Source of the DNA: Photobacterium profundum SS9
Lineage (GTDB): Bacteria; Pseudomonadota; Gammaproteobacteria; Enterobacterales; Vibrionaceae
Direction of reading: 5' to 3'
Length of the DNA stretch: 64,000 nt
NCBI RefSeq assembly: GCF_000196255.1
Contig: NC_006371.1
Location: 1,746,055-1,810,054, forward strand
Shown: piece after piece, positions 54,941 through 62,391 of the stretch
Position numbering within the stretch: the first letter of the stretch is position 1
How the letters are laid out: every line of letters starts with the position of its first letter
Program-made: the position numbers and the translations under genes
The notes under the pieces: model-generated
The model's input: the letters and a program-made list of their open reading frames with translations, nothing else
Databases searched by the model: none
Told to the model about the DNA's origin: nothing

Positions 54941-55574
54941 GGGGTTGTTGCAACTCATCAGATAAGGCAGATCTACCCAGTGATGGGATTAATGATTACT
55001 GGTAAACAACCTCAACATTGAATAAACGATTCATAAAGGCGGATCTCTCCCGCACAATGGTTTTACGTTCATCATTGCGTAACCAGAAATCAAACTGACC
55101 TTTGTTCAACATCCGTAATGATTCGAATCCCTGGATGGTTGACCAGGCTCGCTTTCGTATTTTGAAACCGCCGGTGGCTACAACGAGCTTCTTGATGGGG
55201 GCGGGATCGGACTCGATACCATTATTGAGATACTTCACTTGCCGTTGTTCGACATCCGCTCGCAGTCGTCCCTCCTTCTTCAAGCGGGCTATCGCATTGG
55301 CGTATGAGGAATGCTTGTCGGTGTTTAACGTTTTAGGCTGATTGTCTAAGTCGTAATATCTCAGGCAGCGCCTAAGGAACTGATAAGCAGCTTCTTTATT
55401 ACGCTTGTGAGAGAAATAGAAATCCAGCGTCTCGCCTTGCTTATTGATGGCACGGTAAAGGTAGTGCCACTTCCCCTTCACTTTGACGTAGGTTTCATCA
55501 AGCTGCCACGAAGAGTCAGTCCGGATGAATTGATGGCGACGTAACTTCTTGCGTAATGCCTGAGCATACTCAAT
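54941..55574 (-). mobile_element. IS6-family element, type A, copy 2 (truncated)
   Basis: The end GGGGTTGTTGCAACTCATCA at 54941 matches the type A terminus with a few changes, followed by the same subterminal bases as copy 1 in reverse. The element stops at 55574, where a type B end (GGTTCTGTCGCATCTTGG) begins. The 5' end and its repeat are missing. Confidence 0.85.
54996..55574 (-). pseudogene. IS6 transposase, type A, C-terminal part
   Basis: About 190 codons, open from the break at 55574 to TAA 54996-54998. It carries RTDSSWQLDETYVKVKGKWH, TDKHSSYANA, the Glu region NNGIESDPAPIKK and the tail ERSAFMNRLFNVEVVYQ. Where copy 1 has a stop this copy keeps Gln (MLNKGQFDFW). The N-terminal about 50-55 residues with the HTH are lost. 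Confidence 0.85.
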
Positions 55575-55640
55575 GGTTCTGTCGCATCTTGGAATTGTAT
55601 CTAGAAATACTTATTTCCAGATACAATTAGGCCGCCAAGG
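55575..55640 (+). mobile_element. IS6-family type B terminus fragment
   Basis: GGTTCTGTCGCATCTTGG (55575-55592) plus the subterminal CCAGATACAATTAGGCCGCC match the ends of the type B elements at 56657 and 60795. The match then stops. About 65 bases remain, with no transposase. It probably marks the site of a deletion between copies. Confidence 0.7.
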
Positions 55641-55644
55641 GGCA

Positions 55645-55725
55645 TTGTTCTAGGTGAAACGCCCTGTGCGGATCCGCATGCAGGGTGTTGTGGGGGCTGA
55701 GGGTTAAAGACCCTCGGCTACCCGA
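55645..55725 (+). ncRNA. Group II intron 3' tail (domains V and VI), remnant
   Basis: The sequence after the type B end folds as two hairpins typical of a group II intron end. ACGCCCTG (with a CGC triad), TGCG-GATC-CGCA and CAGGGTGT form a domain V-like helix with a 2-nt bulge. Then GCTGAGGGT-TAAAG-ACCCTCGGC forms a domain VI-like helix, ending in CTACCCGAT, a common bacterial intron 3' end. No reverse transcriptase remains. The end abuts the stop codon of the acetyltransferase gene on the other strand. Confidence 0.55.
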
Positions 55726-56256
55726 TTATAAGCACATCTTGGCGTAAACCAAAGTATTATCCAATTCACCCGATGGTAAACGTCGAGCATTCATTAATTG
55801 AGCTTCAAATTGGAAACCACAACGCTTTGCTACAGCCTGACTTTTTAAGTTTGAACTAGCCATTTTGATTTCTAATCGTTGAGCATGATTATCAGTGAAG
55901 GCATATTTTTCAATAAGCTTTACAGCTTCTGTTATATAACCTTTACCCACTTTTGACGTTTGTAACCAATAACCAATTTCAAAATAAGGAACAGATTTAT
56001 CTCGAACAATAAATCCGATAACACCGATAAATAAGCCAGTTTCTTTTTCGATGATATTAAACCAAAACTCACCAGTGAAATTGGTAAAATTAGCTAGAGC
56101 CTCTTTGATATTATGTTCGAGTTCATTTTCTGTTAATGACTCAGAAGCCCAAGGCAAAAATTGAGATAATTCAGCCTGACTCTCATTAATAACAGTCAGC
56201 ATTGAACCCGCATATTTCAAAGATGGTGGGACTAATTTAATTCTCTCATTTTCCAT
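55726..56256 (-). CDS. GNAT acetyltransferase (RimJ/RimL type)
   Basis: 176 residues from ATG 56256 with AAGGAAC upstream. The fold is marked by FWFNIIEKETGLFIGVIGFI, then YFEIGYWLQTSKVGKGYITE (acetyl-CoA loop) and SNLKSQAVAKRCGFQFEAQL. Homologues acetylate ribosomal-protein N-termini or small amines. The gene is intact, flanked by IS debris on both sides, and its stop coincides with the intron tail end. Confidence 0.88.
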   Translation of the reverse strand: MENERIKLVPPSLKYAGSMLTVINESQAELSQFLPWASESLTENELEHNIKEALANFTNFTGEFWFNIIEKETGLFIGVIGFIVRDKSVPYFEIGYWLQTSKVGKGYITEAVKLIEKYAFTDNHAQRLEIKMASSNLKSQAVAKRCGFQFEAQLMNARRLPSGELDNTLVYAKMCL

Positions 56257-56397
56257 ATGAGTTCCTTATTTTTACGGTGCTTATAACGCCTGCCACTTAC
56301 GAATCCCCACAAAATACCTTTGTAGTTCAATAAGTAGACACGCACCTTACCTTCTGATCTAATGAGTTCACCACAAACACAAAAGATTGAAAGCAAG

Positions 56398-56656
56398 ATG
56401 CGTGATATTTAAATACTACACGAGTCGCTGGAAAATCAATGTCCTAACATTCACAAAAAGAGACTCAAATCACTCATGGACTCTGTGCAAGCATTGCTTA
56501 GCAATGATGCACTTACGCTTACTTTGCTAGGGCGTTCGCTTCCTTCAAAGGCCAAAACGAAACATTGTATTAAGCGCGTTGATCGTTTATTAGGTAACAA
56601 TCACCTTCATCACGACAGACTCGATATTTATCGTTGGCACTGTCATCAATTTTGTT
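56398..56656 (+). pseudogene. IS4-family transposase, N-terminal fragment
   Basis: From ATG 56398 the frame reads MRDI, then TAA, then ILHESLENQCPNIHKKRLKS, LTLTLLGRSL and TKHCIKRVDRLLGNNHLHHD, a typical start of IS4-family (IS10-like) transposases. It is cut at 56657 by a type B IS6 element, and the DDE domain is absent. Both the stop and the truncation make it inactive. Confidence 0.8.
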
Positions 56657-57537
56657 GGTTCTGTCGCATCTTGGAATTAGAATGTAGAAACACCTACCCC
56701 CAGATACAATTAGGCCGCCAGGGAGTAAAATTGCTCCCTAGCAGACATATCTCCAGCATTTATCATCTGACCTTTGCGAAGCATCTGCCATAACTCAACA
56801 ACGGTGATACTCGCCTCAGCTCCCTCGATAGACTTGAATCCGAGCGCGGTACGCATCTTCCATTTCACCGCCCGGTGGCTCTGCTACACGATATTGTTAA
56901 GGTACTTCACTTGGAGCACCTCAATAAACCCGCCGATTATGCCGGCAAACCAAATCTGCCAATTCAAGCTATCTAGCGCGGCGGCGTTACTACCACTCTT
57001 GTCGATGACCACCTTCTCTGGTAAGCCATGTTGCCCTATCGCCTTATCAAAGAAGCTTCTGGCGGCGGCTTCATCCCGTTTTTCAGTCAACATGAAATCG
57101 ATTGTGTCACCGTACTTATCGACAGCCCGATAGAGGTAGTACCAGCGGCCTTTGACTTTGATGTAGGTCTCATCCATTCGCCACGAACCAGAAACAGCAC
57201 GCTTCTTGCCATTAAGGAACGCGGCTTCCAGCTGAGGGGCATACTCCAACACCCAGCGATGGATAGTTGCATGATCCTCCTGAACCCCGCGCTCTGCTAA
57301 CAGCTCTTCAATATCTCGGTAGCTAAGCTTATAAGCTGCATACCAGCGAACCGCCATCAGGATGGTGGCGGGAGGGAACTGTTTGTTGGCAAAATTCAGG
57401 GTCATCGGGGAGCTCAAGGTCAGATAAAGGAACAGGTCTATCATCTCTGATAGGCCTGTTGATTTGTCATCCGTTCGTCAAAACGGGTGACAATTGTAAT
57501 GATGGCTATTTATTGAGCACCAAGATGCGACAGAACC
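56657..57537 (-). mobile_element. IS6-family element, type B, copy 1 (decayed)
   Basis: 881 bases between GGTTCTGTCGCATCTTGG (56657) and its exact complement CCAAGATGCGACAGAACC (ending 57537). It sits between an IS4 fragment and a type A end without target duplication. The transposase inside has a nonsense codon. A 6-bp difference from copy 2 lies within the gene (the LPVPEK/LPEK site). Confidence 0.9.
56710..57444 (-). pseudogene. IS6 transposase, type B, nonsense at the catalytic Glu
   Basis: The protein begins MIDLFLYLTLSSPMTLNFAN and has the first Asp in GSWRMDETYIKVKGRWYYLY and the second in VIDKSGSNAAALDS. After KYLNNIV a TAG replaces the GAG (EQSHWAVK) present in copy 2, which is the DDE glutamate itself. 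The remaining about 57 codons continue in frame to TAA 56710-56712. The copy is inactive unless complemented. Confidence 0.88.
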
Positions 57538-57592
57538 TCATTGAGCCCATCACTGGGTAGATCTGCCTTATCTGATTATTTGCAACAACGCC
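57538..57592 (+). mobile_element. IS6-family type A terminus fragment
   Basis: TCATTGAGCCCATCACTGGG and the following bases through TTGCAACAACGCC match 50729-50783 of copy 1. Only the last 55 bases remain, the rest having been replaced by the type B element. Confidence 0.85.
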
Positions 57593-57639
57593 CCTTCCGC
57601 GACTTTGCGAAAGAGTTTGCTCATATGGTAGAAAAATAA
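57593..57639 (+). pseudogene. 3' end of an interrupted gene
   Basis: In one frame the sequence reads FRDFAKEFAHMVEK to TAA 57637-57639 and is followed 17 bases later by a terminator, as expected for the end of a real gene. The rest has been lost to the IS elements. Family not identifiable. Confidence 0.4.
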
Positions 57640-57656
57640 TCTAACGCATTTAAAAG

Positions 57657-57680
57657 TACCAGCCCTTGGGCTGGTATTTT
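57657..57680 (+). terminator. Rho-independent terminator
   Basis: TACCAGCCC (57657-57665), TT loop, GGGCTGGTA (57668-57676), then TTTT, with AAAA before the stem, so it can act in both directions, also for the hxlR-type gene ending at 57690. Confidence 0.88.
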
Positions 57681-57689
57681 CATTTTCAC

Positions 57690-58058
57690 TTATTTTCTAA
57701 CTTCAATCTGGTTTGTTTCCGACCAAATTCGCAAATCATCTAATATGGTTAATGCGCTTCGACCAAAGTCCGTTAACTCGTAACTTACGGCTATTGGACG
57801 ATCGCTGATCACTTTCCTTAGAACCATATTTTCATCTTCTAACTCTTTAAGTCGCTGATCGACCATTTTTTTACTCGCCCCGCCAAGCATACGAGCCAAA
57901 TCATTAAACCGTACAGGCCCATCTTTTAGATGATAGATGATCGATCCCTTCCACTTGGCGCCAAGCACACGCATACCCTTTTCTATTGAACAGGGCTCAG
58001 TGCAGGCATTCACGACGCTTTTCCGACCTCTGTTATCGGAATTTATTTCTGCTTTCAT
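57690..58058 (-). CDS. HxlR-family redox-responsive regulator
   Basis: 122 residues. Winged-helix HxlR domain: CSIEKGMRVLGAKWKGSIIY, LARMLGGASKKMVDQRLKEL and a YELTDFGRSALTILD end. The cysteine before the domain (PCSIEKGM) is the residue used for quinone/diamide sensing in YodB/QorR-type members, and a second lies earlier in the chain. It probably represses itself and the CMD/MdaB genes upstream on the same strand, through near-identical sites at 58082 and 59544. Confidence 0.9.
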   Translation of the reverse strand: MKAEINSDNRGRKSVVNACTEPCSIEKGMRVLGAKWKGSIIYHLKDGPVRFNDLARMLGGASKKMVDQRLKELEDENMVLRKVISDRPIAVSYELTDFGRSALTILDDLRIWSETNQIEVRK

Positions 58059-58081
58059 AACATTCTCACCATAACATAACC

Positions 58082-58105
58082 AGGTTACTAAAAGTACACA
58101 GGTTG
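58082..58105. promoter_or_regulatory. Predicted HxlR operator upstream of its own gene
   Basis: 24 bases containing TACTAAAAGTA flanked by AGGT and a distal GGTTG. The same 24-mer occurs at 59544-59567 in inverse orientation with two mismatches. The TACT-N3-AGTA core resembles known YodB-type boxes. The site lies 24 bases before the hxlR-type ATG. Confidence 0.7.
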
Positions 58106-58291
58106 ATATCTACCACCGAGACTACCATAATATACCTAACAGATAAATGTCCCATAAGTCAGGCGTAAAAATGAATCAATGCTTCAAATTTGAAGCATTT
58201 ATCTCCCTGAAATAAAAAAGGCATAAGCCCCAAAAGCGCTTATGCCCATAATTAAAATAACTGTTTGCTAAAATGGCTGATACTCAAGATA

Positions 58292-58855
58292 TTAACGCTG
58301 ACTTGGGTGTGTCCACGCATATTTTTGAAACGCTGCGTCTGGCTGAGTATGAGCAATTGCATTCGTAAAGTTAGAGATTAACTTTGCCGACAACCCTGTT
58401 AGAACTTCAAGTGCTTGACGTTTGGTATAACCAGCATCAAAAAATGCTTGTAAACGATCATCGCCAATATGGCCACGCTTATCTAATAGTTCTTTTGAAA
58501 AATCGTGCAGCGCCTGAAGTTTAGCATCCGGTATAACTGTCCCTTCACGAAGTGCTTCTATCACTTCTTCTGGCATTTTTCCTGCTTTCATCATCCATGT
58601 ATGTCCCGGTACACAGTAGTGACAGTTGTTTTCAAAGTTCGCCGTCATGAATACAACTTGTTGCTCTAACGGGCTAAACGTCGTGCTGTTCATGAATAGA
58701 TCGAACGTAGTGTTATACGCTTCATAAGTTGCTGGTGCTTCAGCTAACACTGCATGTAGATTCGGTAACATACCAAATCCTTTAAGCGATTGTTCAACAA
58801 GCGCTTTGGACTCTTCTGGCGCAGACCCTAGATCGTAATATTTAAATGTGCTCAT
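58292..58855 (-). CDS. Carboxymuconolactone decarboxylase/AhpD-like protein
   Basis: 187 residues of the peroxidase-related CMD family. The redox motif is in ANFENNCHYCVPGHTWMMK (CxxC followed by His), and the helical repeat region is typical. It likely acts as an alkylhydroperoxidase or thiol reductant. It lies 12 bases downstream of mdaB in the same operon, fitting quinone/peroxide stress defence. Confidence 0.88.
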   Translation of the reverse strand: MSTFKYYDLGSAPEESKALVEQSLKGFGMLPNLHAVLAEAPATYEAYNTTFDLFMNSTTFSPLEQQVVFMTANFENNCHYCVPGHTWMMKAGKMPEEVIEALREGTVIPDAKLQALHDFSKELLDKRGHIGDDRLQAFFDAGYTKRQALEVLTGLSAKLISNFTNAIAHTQPDAAFQKYAWTHPSQR

Positions 58856-58867
58856 GATGCATTCCTA

Positions 58868-59452
58868 TTAAAAGTTTTCGTCAAGGTGAGCTTCAAAACG
58901 ATCGAAATCATTTTCAATATCAGCATTCTTCATTACGTCGAAGCTTGCAAACGTAGGCAATGCAGACATACCAAAGAAACGGAAGTTGGCATGCATATGG
59001 AACATCAAGTCATCTACGCTTTTGCCTTGAAATAGATACTCGCTGTCATCATTAAATGACTCTTCTGGTGCATTGAACGTGAGAGACAGCATGTATTTCG
59101 TATTGGTTTGCGTGCCACCTGTACCGTAGTCTTTCTTAGGTTCTTCCGGCGTACGACCATCAAAAGCACACAACGCGCCGCCCATACCTGCAGTGAACAC
59201 TTCATCCATGTATTTTTTAAACGACCAAGGAATTGTCATCCAGTTAATCGGTGTTTGAAGGATAACGCGGTCAGCCCACTCGAAGTTTGCTAGTTGCTCA
59301 TCAACGATAATCTCGTCTTGCATAGTAACAACACGAACATTGTGGCCTTTAGCTTCCAGCTGAGTTTGCGCCTTATCAACTAGGGTCGCGTTTAGTTTAC
59401 CTTCAGAGAATGGAGAAGGTTCGTGTGCGTTTATAATAAGTACGTTGTTCAT
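58868..59452 (-). CDS. mdaB: MdaB-like NAD(P)H:quinone oxidoreductase
   Basis: 194 residues, flavodoxin-like fold. FAD/FMN contacts are suggested by [40 protein letters not shown] and the glycine-rich [13 protein letters not shown]. It reduces quinones by two electrons, avoiding semiquinones. It is the first gene of the mdaB-CMD unit; the predicted HxlR operator sits 92 bases upstream. Confidence 0.88.
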   Translation of the reverse strand: MNNVLIINAHEPSPFSEGKLNATLVDKAQTQLEAKGHNVRVVTMQDEIIVDEQLANFEWADRVILQTPINWMTIPWSFKKYMDEVFTAGMGGALCAFDGRTPEEPKKDYGTGGTQTNTKYMLSLTFNAPEESFNDDSEYLFQGKSVDDLMFHMHANFRFFGMSALPTFASFDVMKNADIENDFDRFEAHLDENF

Positions 59453-59543
59453 TGCGTTATCCTGCTTTCAATTAAGAGTGACTTCGGACTCAAAGCGCTT
59501 GCCGTGTCCTTGTGGTGTATATTAGTTACCTGACAACCCATTG

Positions 59544-59567
59544 CAACCAGTATACTTTTAGTAACCT
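59544..59567. promoter_or_regulatory. Predicted HxlR operator upstream of mdaB
   Basis: CAACCAGTATACTTTTAGTA followed by ACCT. Against the complement of 58082-58105 it has 22 identical bases out of 24. A related half-site (TTACCTGACAACC) occurs 20 bases further towards mdaB. Its place between the mdaB start and upstream DNA fits a repressor site over the promoter. Confidence 0.7.
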
Positions 59568-60091
59568 ATGTAATTCACACTTGTATTTACGGAATTATTC
59601 AATAAAAGCAGATAGATATGAAGTTAAAGTTTTTTTGTATTCCTTTGCATTTAGTTCCTCTCATATTTAGATATGTCCGGTATCGCTTGAAAAGTTGCTT
59701 ATAAAGCTAAAGAGAAACTGTAATTTAGATTCGTACAATTTTGAGGTAACTATACTGGGCTTTCGATTCTAGCAAGTAGTAATACCTGAGCACTGACCTA
59801 TGATTTTTAAGGAGGTAAATATTCTCAACTTCCTGACTAACACTAGAAAAATACCACAAAATCGTTCTTGTATTAACCTAACTTCAATAGAGAATTACAC
59901 TCGGTAATCAAAGTCCTATATAGGCCTGAACACCGATTTCAATACTTATGAATCGAGTAGGTCACAAGATCAACATCACTTTGAAATAATAGGGTGAACA
60001 TTTCTCTTTAATTTACAATATCAACTCCCCGCCCTCACATAATAAGTTAGTTTGATTGGTGCTAAATTCCCCATTATGCATTGCAAAAATG
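59568..60091. other. Intergenic region without a recognised gene
   Basis: About 520 AT-rich bases between the divergently arranged mdaB operon and the small periplasmic-protein gene. No frame with ribosome site and domain was found on either strand. Confidence 0.5.
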
Positions 60092-60107
60092 CGTGATGAC
60101 CATCACG
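60092..60107. promoter_or_regulatory. CRP-like palindrome
   Basis: CGTGATGACCATCACG is a 7+2+7 palindrome with the spacing of CRP sites (xGTGA-N6-TCACx), preceded by AAAATG and followed by TTTA. It lies 94 bases ahead of the ATG at 60186. A nearby hairpin GAGGA/TCCTC (60141-60159) could also affect the leader. Confidence 0.5.
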
Positions 60108-60185
60108 TTTAGTTGGTAAATAATAGCTTCATCGAGTGATGAGGAGCATACGGTTCCTCCGGAAGCACTCATTTTTAATCAAATA

Positions 60186-60545
60186 ATGAAGAGTATGAAA
60201 ATGAAAACATTATCTATCTTAGCAGCAACCGTACTAATGAGCGCAACGGCTTTCGCTGGCAACCAAACAAGCTATAACAACGCAAGTAAAGTGACTGAAG
60301 ACTTTGAAACCAAAGCAGAAGCATACGAAGCTGGATTTATCTACGTCGATACGTTAGCGGGTGCATCTTATTCAGAGCTACGCTTCCAACTTTCACCACC
60401 GCCTAACAAGACTATATCAAGCATTTCGGTAGATGATACGCAAGTTACTGTCGAAGAGTTTGCAAAATCACGTGGTGAAATCGCTTACCGTGCGGTTGTG
60501 AATATTGATTACCACTTTATCGCTCACGATAACAGCAACGACTAA
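60186..60545 (+). CDS. Small periplasmic protein, DUF3316-like
   Basis: 119 residues with a signal peptide (MKTLSILAATVLMSATAFAG) and the mature motifs YNNASKVTEDFETKAEAYEA and VTVEEFAKSRGEIAYRAVV, seen in a family of small Vibrio exported proteins. ATG codons at 60186, 60195 and 60201 are all possible starts. A CRP-like site lies upstream. Function unknown. Confidence 0.75.
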   Translation: MKSMKMKTLSILAATVLMSATAFAGNQTSYNNASKVTEDFETKAEAYEAGFIYVDTLAGASYSELRFQLSPPPNKTISSISVDDTQVTVEEFAKSRGEIAYRAVVNIDYHFIAHDNSND

Positions 60546-60564
60546 TTCAAACATCCTGTATTTT

Positions 60565-60597
60565 AAAAGCCAACAATCTTTCAGTTTGCTGGCTTTT
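60565..60597. terminator. Terminator of the small periplasmic-protein gene
   Basis: AAAAGCCAACAA (60565-60576) pairs with TTGCTGGCTTTT (60586-60597), one mismatch, and is flanked by T-tracts on both strands. Confidence 0.8.
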
Positions 60598-60794
60598 TAG
60601 TATTTCCACTATCATTAAAAGAGGCTTTCAGAAGTGCGGTTGAAGCTGAACGTGGTTGTTCAAAAAGAGTATTATCATCGCGCGTAAATACGAGCTTCAC
60701 AGGTCTACCTATTGCTTTTGCTGTCAGCGCTGCTGGCATAATCCAATCACCATACAAGCCTCGGCCCCCCGCCCCAAAAATATGGTCTAATAAC
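60598..60794 (-). pseudogene. Fragment of a molybdopterin-binding dehydrogenase subunit
   Basis: About 65 codons encoding HIFGAGGRGLYGDWIMPAAL, KAIGRPVKLVFTRDDNTLFE and QPRSASTALLKASFND. These match the conserved core of xanthine-dehydrogenase/isoquinoline oxidoreductase large subunits, which are normally over 700 residues. It is cut by the type B IS6 element at 60795 and by a deletion at about 60.6 kb next to a terminator. Confidence 0.75.
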
Positions 60795-61681
60795 GGTTCT
60801 GTCGCATCTTGGAATTGGAATGTAGAAACACCTATCCCCAGATACAATTAGGCCGCCAGGGAGTAAAATTGCTCTCTAGCAGACATATCTCCAGCATTTA
60901 TCATCTGACCTTTGCGAAGCATCTGCCATAACTCAACACCGGCGATACTCGCCTCAGCTCCCTCGATAGACTTGAATCCGAGCGCGGTACGCATCTTCCA
61001 TTTCACCGCCCAGTGGCTTTGCTCCACGATATTGTTGAGGTACTTCACTTGGAGCACCTCAATAAACCCGCCGATTATGCCGGCAAACCAAATCTGCCAA
61101 TTCAAGCTATCTAGCGCGGCGGCGTTACTACCACTCTTGTCGATGACCACCTTCTCTGGTACTGGTAAGCCATGTTGCCCTATCGCCTTATCAAAGAAGC
61201 TTCTGGCGGCGGCTTCATCCCGTTTTTCAGTCAACATGAAATCGATTGTGTCACCGTACTTATCGACAGCCCGATAGAGGTAGTACCAGCGGCCTTTGAC
61301 TTTAATGTAGGTCTCATCCATTCGCCACGAACCAGAAACAGCACGCTTCTTGCCATTAAGGAACGCGGCTTCCAGCTGAGGGGCATACTCCAACACCCAG
61401 CGATGGATAGTTGCATGATCCACCTGAACCCCGCGCTCTGCTAACAGCTCTTCAATATCTCGGTAGCTAAGCTTATAAGCTGCATACCAGCGAACCGCCA
61501 TCAGGATGGTGGCGGGAGGGAACTGTTTGTTGGCCAAATTCAGGGCCATCGGGGAGCTCAAGGTCAGATAAAGGAACAGGCCTATCATCTCTGATAGGCC
61601 TGTTGGTTTGTCATCCGTTCGTTAAAACGGGTGACAATTGTAATGATGGCTATTTATTGAGCACCAAGATGCGACAGAACC
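60795..61681 (-). mobile_element. IS6-family element, type B, copy 2
   Basis: 887 bases bounded by GGTTCTGTCGCATCTTGG (60795) and its complement ending at 61681. The transposase is intact, so this is the likely active copy. No 8-bp duplication flanks it (CTAATAAC against TACTTTAC), consistent with cointegrate or deletion events. Confidence 0.92.
60848..61588 (-). CDS. IS6-family transposase, type B, intact
   Basis: 246 residues, normal size. HTH region SYRDIEELLAERGVQVDHAT and IHRWVLEYAP, then the DDE residues in GSWRMDETYIKVKGRWYYLY, VIDKSGSN and NNIVEQSHWAVK. Compared with copy 1 it keeps the catalytic Glu and has two more residues (LPVPEK). IS6 enzymes move by replicative cointegration or join existing copies, which fits the rearranged neighbourhood. 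Confidence 0.93.
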   Translation of the reverse strand: MIGLFLYLTLSSPMALNLANKQFPPATILMAVRWYAAYKLSYRDIEELLAERGVQVDHATIHRWVLEYAPQLEAAFLNGKKRAVSGSWRMDETYIKVKGRWYYLYRAVDKYGDTIDFMLTEKRDEAAARSFFDKAIGQHGLPVPEKVVIDKSGSNAAALDSLNWQIWFAGIIGGFIEVLQVKYLNNIVEQSHWAVKWKMRTALGFKSIEGAEASIAGVELWQMLRKGQMINAGDMSAREQFYSLAA

Positions 61682-61883
61682 TACTTTACAACAGACAAAC
61701 TCGGCCGATTTTTATTTCGCTCAATACCACTTGTTACGTTATATCAATATCGAACTGACGTGATCGCGCAAAGGCAAAATATGAGAAATGTTGCCAAAAG
61801 CAACATTTCATTCATTGTTCCGTTTACGGGTGTAATATTTAATTAATCGTTGCTACCCCACTTAATCAGCAATTATATACTCA
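61682..61883 (+). other. Flank of the IS, possible gene tail
   Basis: Right of the IS, one frame reads LQQTNSADFYFAQYHLLRYI and stops at TGA about 61.76 kb, which could be the end of a TolC-type channel gene. A second frame stays open to 61846. A perfect 10-bp hairpin, GAAATGTTGC (61785-61794) with GCAACATTTC (61800-61809), follows. None of this is certain. Confidence 0.3.
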
Positions 61884-62177
61884 CTAAGCTACTGGAAACA
61901 TTTCATTGATGGTTAGGCTGACAACAGAGTTTTCAGTTGCCTTAACAAAATGCTGCAAGTGCTTCGATTCCAAATGCGCACTCAATAATTCTTTAGATTC
62001 CCAGCGTTCAACAAAGATAAATACTTCGGGGTTCTCAGAATCTTGCTGCAAATTATACTCAATACAACCTGGCTCTTTTCTAGTTGGCTCAATTAACTTT
62101 AAAGCCTCCGATTTTACTAGTTCAAGTTGATCTTGTTTTGCTTCAACCTTTGCTATGACGACTATGATTTGTGGCAT
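61884..62177 (-). CDS. YgiN-like quinol/antibiotic biosynthesis monooxygenase
   Basis: 97 residues, ABM domain, ferredoxin-like fold. It has IIVVIAKVEAKQDQLELVKS, the EPGCIEYNLQQD turn and VFIFVERWESKELLSAHLES, which are family marks. Such proteins act without cofactor on quinols or polyketides. It may extend the quinone-stress theme of the HxlR/MdaB genes, although IS elements separate them. Confidence 0.88.
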   Translation of the reverse strand: MPQIIVVIAKVEAKQDQLELVKSEALKLIEPTRKEPGCIEYNLQQDSENPEVFIFVERWESKELLSAHLESKHLQHFVKATENSVVSLTINEMFPVA

Positions 62178-62286
62178 GATTTTTCCTAAAATTGATATGA
62201 AAACGACAGAGCCTATACATATATACTCATAATCATCGTTAGTCCAAATTTAATTTACAGTTTCTATCGCCACACCCTCTATAAAG

Positions 62287-62391
62287 GGCTTTGTTGCAAA
62301 AAATTCAGCCTGGGCTTAGAATCGCTTCTTTCCTCATTTCATCCAGCGACTCAATGACCAACCCCGAATTCAAATGGAAACACTTTGCTCC
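62287..62391 (+). mobile_element. IS6-family type A left-end fragment
   Basis: GGCTTTGTTGCAAAAAATTC and about 85 following bases align with the left end of copy 1 (49942 onward), including the first transposase codons (ATGACCAACCCCGAATTCAA). It is cut at 62392 by the IS5-family element. Confidence 0.8.

Noticed and set aside
56774..57133. Forward ORF of 119 codons in the type B IS6 element, repeated at 60912-61277
   Set aside because: It repeats only because the IS is repeated. It is the complement of the transposase gene.
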